Positions 32,713 through 43,032 are shown, counted from the stretch's first letter. The stretch: 64,000 bases of DNA from Niabella beijingensis (GCF_020034665.1 NZ_JAIQDI010000001.1:1054001-1118000); one strand, 5' to 3'. Notes: generated by a model not told the origin, from the sequence alone. Numbers and translations are program-made.

Positions 32713-34989
32713 TTACGCTTTCTGCTTTTCGGCAAATTCCCTCCGGATGATATTCAGGGCTGCGCCGGCTTTAAACCATTCGATCTGCTGTGTATTATAG
32801 GAATGATTTACAAGGATGGAGTCCGTAGTACCATCCTTATGATGCAATACCAGTGTCAGCTGTTTATCAGGAGCAAATGTTGTAAGACCGAGGATGTCAA
32901 TAATATCATCTTCCTGGATCTTTTCATAATCATCTTTATCAGCAAAGGTCAGTGCCAGCATTCCCTGTTTCTTCAGGTTGGTTTCGTGGATACGCGCAAA
33001 GGATTTAACCAGTACGGCGCGGGCTCCCAGGTGGCGGGGTTCCATAGCCGCATGTTCCCGGCTGCTTCCTTCCCCATAGTTCTCGTCGCCTACGATCAGC
33101 GTGCCGATGCCGGCGGCTTTGTAAGCCCGCTGGGTAGCAGGTACCGGACCGTATTCCCCGGTCAGCTGGTTCTTTACATTATCTGTTTTATCGTTGAAAT
33201 AGTTTACCGCACCGATCAGCAGGTTATTGGAGATATTATCCAGGTGGCCGCGGAACTTCAGCCAGGGACCTGCCATGGAGATATGATCTGTTGTGCATTT
33301 ACCTTTAGCCTTGATCAGCAGTTTCAGTCCTTTCAGATCGGTACCTTCCCATTCGGGGAATGGTTCCAGTAACTGAAGGCGTTTGCTGTCCGGAGCCACG
33401 ATCACCTGTACACCGGAGCCATCAGCGGCAGGTGCCTGATAACCGGGATCATCCACGGAAAATCCTTTTACGGGAAGCTCTTCACCGGTTGGCGGGTCCA
33501 GCTTCACGGTTTCTCCTTTTTCATTCACCAGGGTATCGGTGAGCGGGTTGAAGGTCAGGTCTCCTGCTATTGCCAGTGCGGTCACCAGTTCCGGTGAAGC
33601 CACAAATGCATAGGTATTGGGGTTACCATCCGCCCGCTTTGCAAAGTTCCGGTTGAAGGAGTGAACGATCGTATTTTTTTCCTGCTTATCGGCACCCAGG
33701 CGGTTCCACATACCGATACAGGGTCCGCAGGCATTGGCAAATACAGTAGCACCAATACTTGCAAAAGTATCCAGGAATCCGTCTCTTTCGATGGTATAGC
33801 GCACCTGCTCGGAGCCCGGGGTAATGGTGAATTCCGCTTTTGTTTTTAAGCCTTTTTCATTTACCTGTTTTGCCAGCGATACCGCCCTGCTGATATCTTC
33901 ATAAGAAGAATTGGTACAGCTGCCGATCAGACCTACTTCTACTTTTGTTGGCCATTCGTTTGCTGCGGCGGCTTCCTTCATTTTTGAAATCGGCGTTGCC
34001 AGATCCGGGGTGAAGGGGCCGTTCAGATGGGGTTCCAGCTCATTCAGATCGATTTCGATCAACTGATCGAAATACTGCTCAGGATTGGCGTATACCTCAG
34101 GGTCTGCTGTCAGCTGGTCTTTGATAGCATCCGCAGCAGCAGCCACATCCTCACGACCGGTTGCTTTCAGATAACGGCTCATACTGTCGTCGTAAGCAAA
34201 CGTAGACGTGGTAGCGCCGATCTCCGCACCCATATTACATATCGTTCCTTTACCGGTACAGCTCAATGATTGCGCGCCTTCGCCAAAATATTCAACAATG
34301 CAGCCGGTTCCTCCTTTTACAGTGAGAATACCTGCCACTTTCAGGATCACATCCTTGGGGGCTGCCCATCCGTTCAGCTTCCCGGTAAGTTTCACACCAA
34401 TTAATTTGGGCATCTTCAGTTCCCAGGGCAGCCCGGACATTACATCGCAGGCATCCGCCCCTCCCACACCGATAGCGATCATTCCCAGACCGCCTGCATT
34501 TACTGTATGGCTGTCGGTTCCTATCATCATTCCGCCGGGGAAGGCATAATTCTCCAGTACTACCTGGTGAATGATACCGGCTCCGGGTTTCCAGAAACCA
34601 ATACCATATTTATTGGAAACAGAAGCGAGAAAATCAAATACTTCACTGCTGTCTTTTTTTGCAACTGCCAGATCCTGCGCTGCGCCGGTCTGTGCCATAA
34701 TCAGGTGATCACAATGCACGGTGGACGGAACAGCGGCCTTATCGCGCCCTGCCTGCATAAACTGCAACAACGCCATTTGGGCGGTTGCGTCCTGCATCGC
34801 CACACGGTCCGGAGCAAAATCTACATAATCAATACCCCTCTGGTAGGCTCGCTGCGCAGGTGAGGTCAGGTGTGCATACAGTACTTTTTCGGTAAAGGTT
34901 AAAGGCTTGTTCACCAGCTTACGCGCCTCGTTTACCTTCCCTTCAAATTCGGCGTAAACCTTCTTTATCAGGTCAATATCAAATGCCAT
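32713..34989 (-). CDS. acn: Aconitate hydratase
   Basis: A 758-residue [4Fe-4S] enzyme of the TCA cycle that isomerises citrate to isocitrate through cis-aconitate. Cluster ligands Cys358, Cys421 and Cys424 are in [10 protein letters not shown] and ACGPCIGMW. The C-terminal swivel domain (about residues 570-758) carries [19 protein letters not shown], with the substrate-binding Arg/Ser residues. Size and the single-chain order put it with mitochondrial-type aconitases common in Bacteroidota, not AcnB. A terminator follows. The upstream region is 336 bases long. Confidence 0.95.
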   Translation of the reverse strand: MAFDIDLIKKVYAEFEGKVNEARKLVNKPLTFTEKVLYAHLTSPAQRAYQRGIDYVDFAPDRVAMQDATAQMALLQFMQAGRDKAAVPSTVHCDHLIMAQTGAAQDLAVAKKDSSEVFDFLASVSNKYGIGFWKPGAGIIHQVVLENYAFPGGMMIGTDSHTVNAGGLGMIAIGVGGADACDVMSGLPWELKMPKLIGVKLTGKLNGWAAPKDVILKVAGILTVKGGTGCIVEYFGEGAQSLSCTGKGTICNMGAEIGATTSTFAYDDSMSRYLKATGREDVAAAADAIKDQLTADPEVYANPEQYFDQLIEIDLNELEPHLNGPFTPDLATPISKMKEAAAANEWPTKVEVGLIGSCTNSSYEDISRAVSLAKQVNEKGLKTKAEFTITPGSEQVRYTIERDGFLDTFASIGATVFANACGPCIGMWNRLGADKQEKNTIVHSFNRNFAKRADGNPNTYAFVASPELVTALAIAGDLTFNPLTDTLVNEKGETVKLDPPTGEELPVKGFSVDDPGYQAPAADGSGVQVIVAPDSKRLQLLEPFPEWEGTDLKGLKLLIKAKGKCTTDHISMAGPWLKFRGHLDNISNNLLIGAVNYFNDKTDNVKNQLTGEYGPVPATQRAYKAAGIGTLIVGDENYGEGSSREHAAMEPRHLGARAVLVKSFARIHETNLKKQGMLALTFADKDDYEKIQEDDIIDILGLTTFAPDKQLTLVLHHKDGTTDSILVNHSYNTQQIEWFKAGAALNIIRREFAEKQKA

Positions 34990-35325
34990 AAAAAATCATT
35001 TAATTGGATGTGAATGAATTGCCGCGAATTTACAAAATTTTCACGTCTTGGAGAACCTGAAAATGACAATATTATCCAGTAAAACAGGAGTTACAGGCTG
35101 CCTGGTGCTATTCTTAACAAAAAAATCAGATCCGGCATCCGGGTTTTAGCAGCCGGTAGAAGTTTTAGCGCCCCGCTAAAAGAACCTTTACCTGGAATAA
35201 GTATAACTAGCTAATTTACAAAATCTTATACTCAATTCGCATATTCTGTCAATTTTATTCTCCCGGAATTGCAAAAATCAGTTTATAATAAATATTTTTG
35301 TGGTATCAATTTGATTGTACTAACT
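34990..35325. other. 336-base divergent intergenic region
   Basis: Between aconitase (minus) and the PspC-like gene (plus). It holds an 8-base hairpin TTTTAGCG-CCC-CGCTAAAA at 35163-35181, without a T-run, and the PspC promoter at its right end. I found no short gene or RNA. The left half contains no clear promoter for aconitase beyond AT-rich sequence. Confidence 0.4.
35269..35300 (+). promoter_or_regulatory. Promoter of the PspC-like gene
   Basis: TTGC (35269-35272), 20-base spacer, TATTTTTG (35293-35300). The -7 box is exact and the -33 box has partial match. It ends 25 bases before the ATG at 35326. Confidence 0.6.
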
Positions 35326-35547
35326 ATGAACCGTCTGAAAAGTTTTGTAGAATGGAATGCGTTCGGTGTTTGTTCTTCCATTGGCAACCGGTTGAACATC
35401 TCACCCAGTCGCATACGGCAATATTTTATTTACACCTCCGTTCTCACCATGGGCTCTCCTATCCTGATCTATATGATACTGGCGTTCTTTAAAAATGTGA
35501 AAAATTATATTCACTCTTCAAAAAGAAATCCCTGGTATTATCTGTAA
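35326..35547 (+). CDS. PspC-domain small membrane protein
   Basis: A 73-residue protein from ATG 35326; the frame extends upstream to 35269 but across the promoter. It has the PspC pattern: a short N-terminal segment with FGVCSSIGNRLNISPSRIR, then one membrane helix (about residues 36-54, YTSVLTMGSPILIYMILAF), then a basic tail. PspC domains occur in inner-membrane proteins of the phage-shock envelope stress response, but a stand-alone short version like this is of unproven function and is common in Bacteroidota. Membrane-located. Confidence 0.75.
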   Translation: MNRLKSFVEWNAFGVCSSIGNRLNISPSRIRQYFIYTSVLTMGSPILIYMILAFFKNVKNYIHSSKRNPWYYL

Positions 35548-35593
35548 GGTACCACGTAACTGATTTTATTATCCGATTCTTCAGCCATGTTAT

Positions 35594-36904
35594 TTAATCC
35601 TCAGATGGCGGACCTTGAGGCAACCAGATCGTAAACCGGGTCCCTGTACCCGGAGTACTTTGAACATCGATGGTCCCCCTATTCTGCCGTACAAATTCGC
35701 TGCAAAGCAGTAAGCCTACACCCGTTCCCCTTTCTCCTGCAGTACCATAAGCCGGATCCAGCGGATCGGAAAACATTTTTTGTAGCCGTTCCGTTTCAAT
35801 TCCTATACCGTGATCGGCTACAATTACGGACATCCCGCCGGCCTGCTCACCGGCAATAATTTCTATCAGTCCGTTGATAAAACTAAACTTCAGTGCATTA
35901 CTTATAAGATTCCGTAGCACTACGGAAACCTGATCCCTGTCTGCATATACGGTTGTTCCGGGAAGAATACGGATGTCCATCCCGATTTTCTTTTGCTGTA
36001 CTACCGGTTCAAAAAAGCGGCCGATCTCTTCTATCAATGGCAAAACCAGAAAATGTTGCGGGTCCAGTTGTATCCCCTGCATACCGCGCGCACTCCAGCG
36101 CAACAGGTTATCAAGTGTGCTGTCCAGCTGCGAAACGCGGTCCTGCAGTAATGCGGTAGCTTCCTGCATTTCCTCACGGTCCATCAGCCCGCTCCGGAAT
36201 TGTCCGAGCAATGCATCCAGTGTCACTACCGGACTGCGGATATCGTGGGCAATAATGGAGAACAGCTTCTCCTTATCCTGGTTCATCATTGCCAGTACCT
36301 GGCGTTGCCCTTCAATTTTCCGTTCATAGTCGGACTGGATGTGTTTAAAGAAAAGCAGGGCCAGGATCACAAACAGCAGGGCCGTGGTGATATTGGCCCA
36401 CATCCGCTTTTCCGGTACCGGCGGGCCGAACAGCGGCGGCTGTGGGTAAAAAATGATGAAGAGATGCGCTGCAATGATCAGCAGGCTTAGTCCTGTTACC
36501 ACCCTCCGGTCGTCATAAACCAGGATGGCGATAATAAGAATATTGAGTAAAAAGTATTGTGCCCCGTTATGAAAATACAGACCGGTAAAAGTATAAATGA
36601 GTAAATTGACGCCGATCAACACCAGCCGCGCGCCCAGATACAACCGGTACCGGTGCATAATCAGCACCATCAGCGAAGAGACAGTGCTCATCAGGTTCAG
36701 GCCCGCCAGCACGTACCGCTCCTGAAGCAGGTTAACCCCCGCATAAAAAAGCATAAACGGGATGCAGGGCAGCGCCAGTAAATTCAACAATTTGGTACGC
36801 CGGGATTCGATATAGGGCATGGCTGGCTGAATCCCTACATTCACAATATTGTCCCAAACCCGTTTTATATTCCTCAGCAACAATTGTTTTGCTCTTATGG
36901 CCAT
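35594..36904 (-). CDS. Membrane-bound sensor histidine kinase
   Basis: A 436-residue kinase from ATG 36904; a TTG at 36925 would add seven residues. The N-terminal half has about six hydrophobic segments (residues 25-190), forming a membrane sensor without a large periplasmic domain. The H box is FSIIAHDIRSP (His220), and the ATPase domain has RNLISNALKFS (N box), VADHGIGIE and GTGVGLLLC (G boxes). No response regulator gene lies next to it, so its partner is encoded elsewhere. Signal unknown; membrane fluidity or a hydrophobic cue would fit the sensor type (inference). Confidence 0.87.
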   Translation of the reverse strand: MAIRAKQLLLRNIKRVWDNIVNVGIQPAMPYIESRRTKLLNLLALPCIPFMLFYAGVNLLQERYVLAGLNLMSTVSSLMVLIMHRYRLYLGARLVLIGVNLLIYTFTGLYFHNGAQYFLLNILIIAILVYDDRRVVTGLSLLIIAAHLFIIFYPQPPLFGPPVPEKRMWANITTALLFVILALLFFKHIQSDYERKIEGQRQVLAMMNQDKEKLFSIIAHDIRSPVVTLDALLGQFRSGLMDREEMQEATALLQDRVSQLDSTLDNLLRWSARGMQGIQLDPQHFLVLPLIEEIGRFFEPVVQQKKIGMDIRILPGTTVYADRDQVSVVLRNLISNALKFSFINGLIEIIAGEQAGGMSVIVADHGIGIETERLQKMFSDPLDPAYGTAGERGTGVGLLLCSEFVRQNRGTIDVQSTPGTGTRFTIWLPQGPPSED

Positions 36905-37130
36905 AATCGCACAAAGATAAATCAACCGCCTTGATCTGATGATTTTGAAAAGTGCGGCCGGTTCCGTTTGCGGACAGCACCTGTACGGATGGAAAGAGCA
37001 CCTGCTCCTGCAGTTTTCAGTTGCATACTGTTATTTATTAACAACTTATAACGATACGGAAAAAATGCGAATACAATGTGTAACATTTTAAAAGTTTTTG
37101 CTATTATTATGTAAAGGGTAAATCACTTCG

Positions 37131-37688
37131 TTGGACCACACCATAGAAATAGCAAGAGATGAGCAGGTTGAACTTTGCAGAAAGGGTGACACCAGCGCCT
37201 ATTTTGCCATCTATGAGCGATATGCCAAACCCATGCTGAACAGCAGTATGCGGATCGTAAACAATATCGCAGACGCGGAGGACATGGTACAGGAGGCATT
37301 TATTGACGCATTCAACAACCTGGAGTCCTTTACCTATAAAAGCTCATTTGAAGCATGGCTGCGAAGGATTGTTATCAACAAGTCCATCAGCCTGCTCAGA
37401 AAGCGCAAAATCACCTGGGCCGTTGTTGATCTTTCCGGTACTGCGGCTGAGGAATCCGGCGAAACAAATGAGGAGCAGTTTGAATTTGATGTACAACGAA
37501 TAAGAACAGCAATCCGTACGCTCCCCGAAAATTACCGGATCATTTTTAATTTGTTTGTTATAGATGAGTTGAAGCAGGATGAAATTGCTGCGCTCCTCAA
37601 TATTTCTCATAATAATGTCAGAACTATTTATCACCGCGCAAAGAAAAAAGTGCTGGACATTTTAAAATCGGATGATAATGAACAGTAA
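37131..37688 (+). CDS. ECF-type RNA polymerase sigma factor
   Basis: A 185-residue sigma-70 family factor with region 2 (YERYAKPMLNSSMRIVNN, then DAEDMVQEAFIDAFNNL) and region 4 (LPENYRIIFNLFVIDELKQDEIAALLNISHNNVRTIYHRAKKKV). The start is a TTG at 37131; the frame is closed at 37119 and no ATG lies between. AAGGG sits 12 bases upstream of the start. It overlaps the next gene by 11 bases, which encodes a membrane protein that may act as its anti-sigma partner, and is followed by a DUF4097-like exported protein. The target genes are unknown. Confidence 0.9.
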   Translation: MDHTIEIARDEQVELCRKGDTSAYFAIYERYAKPMLNSSMRIVNNIADAEDMVQEAFIDAFNNLESFTYKSSFEAWLRRIVINKSISLLRKRKITWAVVDLSGTAAEESGETNEEQFEFDVQRIRTAIRTLPENYRIIFNLFVIDELKQDEIAALLNISHNNVRTIYHRAKKKVLDILKSDDNEQ

Positions 37689-38406
37689 ATTAGAAGATTT
37701 TATCCATAAGAACAAGGCCGCATTTGACGACCAGGAGCCCTCTGCGGCTCTCTGGAAGCGTCTGGAAAAAAAAATGCAGGAATCTGCTCCGCAGCCTGTC
37801 CGCGACCAGAAGCCTCCAGCTTCAAAAGTGGTTAAAATCAATTGGTGGAAATGGGCAGCTGCCGCCATGATCCTTATCACTGCGGGTGTGCTGAGCCGGC
37901 CTTACTGGAGGACCTCTACCTCTACTGCACCTCCTTATTACGCCCATTCCGGCGACTCCGGACAATTGCAGGGCGAACGCCGGGACAGCAATGAAAATGC
38001 TACAGCCGGAACGGAACCCGGTGATGAAGAAGAGGCCCGCCGGCGTAACGGCAGTGAAAGAAATTTGCAGCGGAACCAGACGGGTACTGAGCCACAGCCA
38101 GCGGCCAATGAAGTAAAAGAAGAGCTCTTCCACTATGCCCGCCTGATAGAGATCAAACAAAAAGAAATAGCTACTTTAAAGAATAACTATCCGGAACTAT
38201 TTGAACAGTTTTCAGAAGACCTTACAACGCTGAATACTTCCTACACTACATTAAAACACAAGTATGATGAAGGACTGAACAGTGAACAGCTCCTGAGTGC
38301 GATGATCGAAAATCTTAAATTGCAAACAGAACTTTTAAACCGGCAGCTGGAGATCACAAAAAAACTCAAACAACAGAAAAATGAAGCGACATATAAAAAT
38401 ATTTAG
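37678..38406 (+). CDS. Single-pass membrane protein, putative anti-sigma partner
   Basis: A 242-residue protein from ATG 37678. It begins with a charged cytosolic domain of about 60 residues (FIHKNKAAFDDQEPSAALWK), has one membrane helix near residue 62-78 (WWKWAAAAMILITAGVL), then a low-complexity acidic linker and a long coiled coil (about residues 160-240, ending in LNRQLEITKKLKQQKNEA). Position right after the sigma gene with an 11-base overlap suggests an anti-sigma role (inference), but no RskA- or FecR-like domain is recognisable. It overlaps the next gene by 26 bases. Confidence 0.7.
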   Translation: MNSKLEDFIHKNKAAFDDQEPSAALWKRLEKKMQESAPQPVRDQKPPASKVVKINWWKWAAAAMILITAGVLSRPYWRTSTSTAPPYYAHSGDSGQLQGERRDSNENATAGTEPGDEEEARRRNGSERNLQRNQTGTEPQPAANEVKEELFHYARLIEIKQKEIATLKNNYPELFEQFSEDLTTLNTSYTTLKHKYDEGLNSEQLLSAMIENLKLQTELLNRQLEITKKLKQQKNEATYKNI

Positions 38407-39289
38407 CCTGTTCCTCCTGCTGCTGGCTGTATACATAAATGCCTACGCTGCGCCGGACGACTGGAACGTGGAAAGAAAAAAGACCATCTCAAAGTCCTAT
38501 TCTCTATCCGACCGGTCCAGGGTTTCTGTAAAAAATTCATTCGGAAATGTAAATGTGCTGAACTGGAGTAAGGATGAGGTTAAAGTAGATATAACCGTCA
38601 CGGTAAAAGCTTCCACCGATGAAGCGGCAACAGCTCTTCTGGATGCCATCACGATCGAAGAAAGCGGCGGCAGTACAGTATCCTTTGAAACCAGGATCCG
38701 GTCCGGCAACGGCAGAAGTTCAGGGCGCAATAAAAGCTCCTCCATGCAGATCGATTATGTGATATACCTGCCTGCGGCCACCACTTTAAAGGTGATGAAT
38801 TCGTTTGGCAACACTTTTATACCCGACCGCAACGGGAGCACAGAGCTCTCCCAGGCCTACGGAAACCTTACCACCGGCAGTTTAACCAATATCGACCGGC
38901 TCTCTGTTGAATTTGGGCGGCTTGCGGCGAAAGAGCTGGAAAACACCAAGGTATTTGTAAAATTTTCAGAAGTGGAGATCAGTAAGCTCTCCGGGAATTT
39001 TGACGGCAACTTCCAGTTCTGCTCAAAACCAACTATCGGGTTCACCACCGCCATACGCAATATAACCATAGAGACCAAATATTCAGATCTTACTATTCAC
39101 ATACCCCGATCGTTTGATGCCAATTTCGATATCGTCACCAACTTCGGGCGTGTTACCAATAACAGTGACTTAAAACTGGTGGACCGGGACGGCGGAAAAA
39201 TGACGGAAACAAAATACAGCGCTTCTGCGCCGAAGGCCGACCGTAAAGTATCGATCCGAAGCGAGTTTGGAAAGATCCAGCTCAAATAA
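38381..39289 (+). CDS. Exported DUF4097-like putative adhesin
   Basis: A 302-residue protein with a signal peptide (MKRHIKIFSLFLLLLAVYIN, cut after NAYA). The mature part consists of repeating short beta strands with the pattern VKNSFGNVNVLNWS, VMNSFGNTFIPDR, KYSDLTIHIP, VTNFGRVTNNS. This N-x-F-G-N repeat is the DUF4097/DUF2807 type of right-handed beta helix, found in exported proteins that are often linked to sigma or anti-sigma genes. It closes the ECF operon and is followed by a hairpin terminator. Its partner and ligand are unknown. Confidence 0.75.
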   Translation: MKRHIKIFSLFLLLLAVYINAYAAPDDWNVERKKTISKSYSLSDRSRVSVKNSFGNVNVLNWSKDEVKVDITVTVKASTDEAATALLDAITIEESGGSTVSFETRIRSGNGRSSGRNKSSSMQIDYVIYLPAATTLKVMNSFGNTFIPDRNGSTELSQAYGNLTTGSLTNIDRLSVEFGRLAAKELENTKVFVKFSEVEISKLSGNFDGNFQFCSKPTIGFTTAIRNITIETKYSDLTIHIPRSFDANFDIVTNFGRVTNNSDLKLVDRDGGKMTETKYSASAPKADRKVSIRSEFGKIQLK

Positions 39290-39320
39290 CCTGCGCGCTG
39301 TTGTAAGCTGCAAAAAATAA

Positions 39321-39346
39321 AAAAGGCCATTTTCAGATGGCCTTTT
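39321..39346. terminator. Bidirectional terminator
   Basis: AAAAGGCCAT (39321-39330) pairs with ATGGCCTTTT (39337-39346) around a 6-base loop. It lies between the convergent ECF operon and the response regulator gene and has A/T tracts at both sides, so it can serve both. Confidence 0.8.
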
Positions 39347-39387
39347 CAGTAAAAGGTTAAAAGGTATTTTTCATTAACCGGTTACTC

Positions 39388-40008
39388 TCATTTAAGATGT
39401 TTATAATAATATGATATGGCTTCTCCGAGAGAAGCTACATGCAGCTTTTCATAAATCCTCCGGGTGTAAGTGCCCACTGTGTTAAACGTGATCTTGAGCT
39501 TATCAGCGATCATCTTATAACTCAACCCGTCCGCCAGCAATTTTAAAACCTCCATCTCCCTCTCACTCAATGTAGTGGTAACGGTGGCGGGTTTAAAGTA
39601 CTCCAGCACTTTCAGGGCAATACCGGGGTTCATAACGGCACCTCCCTCATGTACATCATGGATCGCCTGCAACAGCTTTTGGGAGGAATCTGTTTTTAAA
39701 ACATAACCGCTGGCTCCATTCCGGATACTGGTAAAGATTTTTTCGTTGTCATCAAACACAGTCTGCATAAGCACTTTGATCTCCGGGCGTCTGGTCTTGA
39801 TCGTCTTCAGTCCTTCCAATCCATTTACTTCCGGCATATTGATATCCATCAGTACCACATCGGGCAGTGTGTTTTCCATATCCGCAACGGCATTCTTACA
39901 ATTTTCTGCAGCGCCCACATATTCGAGGTCATCTGTCAATTGAATCAGGGTTTTAAGGCTATCCCTCCGGGCCATATTATCATCGTATATAAAAACTCTG
40001 ATCGGCAT
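39388..40008 (-). CDS. NarL/LuxR-type response regulator
   Basis: A 206-residue two-component regulator. The receiver domain (about residues 1-120) has the acidic pair Asp9-Asp10, phospho-acceptor Asp55 in VVLMDINMPEVNG and Lys in LKTDSS. The C-terminal LuxR-type helix-turn-helix (residues 140-205) reads LSEREMEVLKLLADGLSYKM and NTVGTYTRRIYEKLHV. It is encoded 26 bases after the propeller sensor kinase on the same strand and is certainly its partner. Target genes are unknown. Confidence 0.92.
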   Translation of the reverse strand: MPIRVFIYDDNMARRDSLKTLIQLTDDLEYVGAAENCKNAVADMENTLPDVVLMDINMPEVNGLEGLKTIKTRRPEIKVLMQTVFDDNEKIFTSIRNGASGYVLKTDSSQKLLQAIHDVHEGGAVMNPGIALKVLEYFKPATVTTTLSEREMEVLKLLADGLSYKMIADKLKITFNTVGTYTRRIYEKLHVASLGEAISYYYKHLK

Positions 40009-40034
40009 TGCTTCGGCAAATATAAATGAGATAC

Positions 40035-42986
40035 TTATACTTCCTTGTCATGAATATTCGTGACAGGAACTGTTACATAGATGCGGGTACCGTTTTCCGG
40101 ATCAGTTTCCAGGGTAAAGGTACCACCCAGCTCTTCGGCGCGCTTTTTCATATTCCGCAATCCGTTCCCGGCCGGCTGCATCCCGGCGGAAAACCCAACA
40201 CCATTATCGGCCACTTCTATTTTAAGCAGCGCTTCCCCGGTGTAAATATGGATGGATACAAAACTGGCCTTGCTGTATTTTACGATATTATTGATCGCTT
40301 CCTTCACGATCAGCACCACATTTTTTCTTGCCGTAATGTTCTGAACCAGCTCATTGATTTCCTGGGGTATGTTCACTTCGTATCCGATCTCCCGGCTCCC
40401 CAATACCTCACTTACAAAGTTCTTGATCCGGCTGTCGATAGAAAGCGTATTGAACTTATCCGTACGCATACTCCAGATGATGTCGCCGATATCTTCCAGG
40501 ATTTTCGAGGAATTCTCCGAGATCTGCCGCAAGAGGTATTTTGTTTTCGGAGCATCTTTTTCCATTAGTCGGCCCGCCACATCACTATATACTTTCAGAC
40601 TGCTTAATGTAGAGCCGATATCATCATGCAGGTCTTCCGTAATACGGTTCCGCTCTTTCTCGATCCGTGCTCTTTGCGCATACATCCGCCGCTGCTTCAT
40701 GATCCGCAGCTGGTACAGGGTAAAAAAGAATGCCCCCATAAATAATGATGTGGTCAAAAAAACAAACCAGCCCTTACGATAAAAGGGTGCATTGATGTTG
40801 AAGCGCAACGGAAGCGTGTACTGGCTGATCACGCCATTTATATCAACGGCTCTTACCCTGATGGCATGACTTCCCGGCTCTAACCGGAGGTTTAAGGTAT
40901 TGCCAACAATTTCAGAAAGGGTCGAATCATCATCGAGGGAATAAACAAAATGATCAAAATAACCGGAAAGGTTGACTCCCGCAAAAGTAAGTGTGATGGT
41001 ACGTTCGCTGCTGGAAAGGTTATAGGAACCTGCAATGGGTATAGCGCCCTGGTTGACCTTTATATCAGTAAGATAAGTTTTTATATTAAGCTGGGGAACT
41101 TTCACATTCGCAGGAATACTGACCATTCCCATTTCAGCGGCTATGTAAACAGAGTCATTTTTGTAAACAATATCACCAATAACATTATTAGATATCCATT
41201 CCTCGTGATTTAAATTTGTAATGGTATGTCGCATCCAGCTTCCATTAATTTCATATCGGATATAGGACATTCCCCTCCGGGTAGCAGCCCATACAATACC
41301 TGATTTTTCCGCGCTCTGAAGTTTGACCGCTGCAAAACTTATCAGCTGTGGATCTGTTAACTGATAAATAACATGGTTATCCTTCAGTACAAAAATCCCA
41401 TTGTTTGTTGTGGAGACCCAAAGCAGGCCATCCGGCGTTAGCGTTGCTGACAAAATACGTGAACCTTTCAAAAGTGTATTTTCAGCAACGTGTTTCATAG
41501 TATCATGACCGTAATTATATACATACAATCCATCCATTGTTCCCAGATAAACCATCTTCTCCTTCACGGTGATGCTTGAAATACGCATTAACGGGATTTT
41601 CAGACGCCTCGCTTTTTCGGTTATTGTATTGATTTTATACAGACTCCCAGCGGCACTCATGCTTGCAGCAAGAATGATGCTGTCATTGAACACAGCGATC
41701 CTCTTTATCTGTCCAATAGCATTTCCCGTTTTCTCTTCAATAATCGAACGTTTATAATCGACAATACATCCCCACTCTGAAGCAATAAAGATCTTATTCT
41801 GTGATGAAAGAATTCCCAAAACCCTGGTTGACCCTTGCTTATTATTGATTGTTTGAAATCGAATTTCGCCATTTCTGTTTTTTTCAATTATTTCTCCATA
41901 GTTATTTCCACCATAAATCGTTCCGTAATCATCGATAAAAATACATCTGAAATTATTTCTCGTGGGCGGATCAGGAAACGGCCGCAAAATGTTTAACCCA
42001 CCTTTACGATACAAAAGCAGTCCTTTATCTACAGTAGACACCCAGATATTGTTATATCTATCCCTGAAAGAAGAATTTGCAAAAAAGTTTCCTGATATTT
42101 TGAACTTATATGTGTCAGTAGCAAAATCAAAGACATAAATAGAGCCCTTTGAAGTTGATACATTCAGTTCATCCCTATTCTTCCGTACCATCAACGGACC
42201 TTCCTCAATTTTATTTTTTGTCACCCTGATGGCATTTTTCCCAAATCCTTTTTGACCTATATATATGTCGCCCGCACTGGTGCACATGTATAATTTATTT
42301 TTAATTACAGCGAACAATTCATTTCGTAATCGCTTTTTATCCATAACGAATAACAGCACACTGTCTTTACTAGCCGGATTCTTTCTTTCTAAATAAACAT
42401 TTCGATCCGGGTCTCCATTAATTGCTGGCGCAGAATACATCCAGTATTTTTCATTTTCGTCATCGCATTGATATGCAACCCTATCATGAGTGGAAACTAA
42501 TTGTCTGTTCTTAAAAAATAATTCTCCGATAATATTGTAAAATACGATACCGCCTTTATCCAAAGGTCTTGACCACATTGGCAGATTGATTATAGCTCTT
42601 GAGGCTTCTGTATCCCTGAGCGGATTTATAAACCGGTCCTTCATCTCATCATAATAGTGAGGACCTTTCTTAAAGCTGTTGATCCAGATAGTACCATCCT
42701 TTTCTTTTACCACCTCCAGCACATCGTTATCCGGCACCCCCTCCAGTTTGCCGTATTTTTTAAAATACCGGCCATCAAAGCGGCATACGCCATTATCCGT
42801 AGCCACCCACAAAAATCCTTTATCGTCTTCCGCACAGGAATAAATATAATTGCTGGGCAGTCCGTCATTCATCGTAAACGAGCGTACCATTCTCAGATTC
42901 TGGGCACTTCCGGTAATGATCGAACCCATCAGGGCCAGAAAAAACAGGATAGCAGTATAGGGGCATTGGCCTTCCCTCTGTTTCAT
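40035..42986 (-). CDS. Two-component-propeller sensor kinase with Y_Y_Y and HisKA_3 domains
   Basis: A 983-residue sensor. After a signal-like segment (ILFFLALMGSIITGS) come two propeller regions of repeated units such as YIYSCAEDDKGFLWVATDNG and NNIWVSTVDKGLLLYRKGG, filling residues 30-620. A Y_Y_Y beta sandwich lies at about 640-730, and one membrane helix (WFVFLTTSLFMGAFFFTL) follows. The kinase core has HisKA_3 with His787 in ITEDLHDDIGSTLSSLK and an ATPase domain with DNGVGF and GNGLRNMKKRAEELGG. This is the SusR-like ectodomain joined to a NarL-type kinase rather than to an AraC hybrid. The ligand is periplasmic, possibly a glycan fragment (inference). No CAZyme gene is adjacent. Confidence 0.92.
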   Translation of the reverse strand: MKQREGQCPYTAILFFLALMGSIITGSAQNLRMVRSFTMNDGLPSNYIYSCAEDDKGFLWVATDNGVCRFDGRYFKKYGKLEGVPDNDVLEVVKEKDGTIWINSFKKGPHYYDEMKDRFINPLRDTEASRAIINLPMWSRPLDKGGIVFYNIIGELFFKNRQLVSTHDRVAYQCDDENEKYWMYSAPAINGDPDRNVYLERKNPASKDSVLLFVMDKKRLRNELFAVIKNKLYMCTSAGDIYIGQKGFGKNAIRVTKNKIEEGPLMVRKNRDELNVSTSKGSIYVFDFATDTYKFKISGNFFANSSFRDRYNNIWVSTVDKGLLLYRKGGLNILRPFPDPPTRNNFRCIFIDDYGTIYGGNNYGEIIEKNRNGEIRFQTINNKQGSTRVLGILSSQNKIFIASEWGCIVDYKRSIIEEKTGNAIGQIKRIAVFNDSIILAASMSAAGSLYKINTITEKARRLKIPLMRISSITVKEKMVYLGTMDGLYVYNYGHDTMKHVAENTLLKGSRILSATLTPDGLLWVSTTNNGIFVLKDNHVIYQLTDPQLISFAAVKLQSAEKSGIVWAATRRGMSYIRYEINGSWMRHTITNLNHEEWISNNVIGDIVYKNDSVYIAAEMGMVSIPANVKVPQLNIKTYLTDIKVNQGAIPIAGSYNLSSSERTITLTFAGVNLSGYFDHFVYSLDDDSTLSEIVGNTLNLRLEPGSHAIRVRAVDINGVISQYTLPLRFNINAPFYRKGWFVFLTTSLFMGAFFFTLYQLRIMKQRRMYAQRARIEKERNRITEDLHDDIGSTLSSLKVYSDVAGRLMEKDAPKTKYLLRQISENSSKILEDIGDIIWSMRTDKFNTLSIDSRIKNFVSEVLGSREIGYEVNIPQEINELVQNITARKNVVLIVKEAINNIVKYSKASFVSIHIYTGEALLKIEVADNGVGFSAGMQPAGNGLRNMKKRAEELGGTFTLETDPENGTRIYVTVPVTNIHDKEV

Positions 42987-43024
42987 ATCAGACAGGCGAT
43001 TTTTATAACACGTGTATTCTCAGT

Positions 43025-43032
43025 CAAAAATA
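43025..43032 (-). promoter_or_regulatory. -7 element upstream of the sensor kinase
   Basis: On the minus strand the box reads TATTTTTG, an exact -7 match 39 bases upstream of the ATG at 42986. No TTTG is found at the usual distance, so the assignment is weak. Confidence 0.35.
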
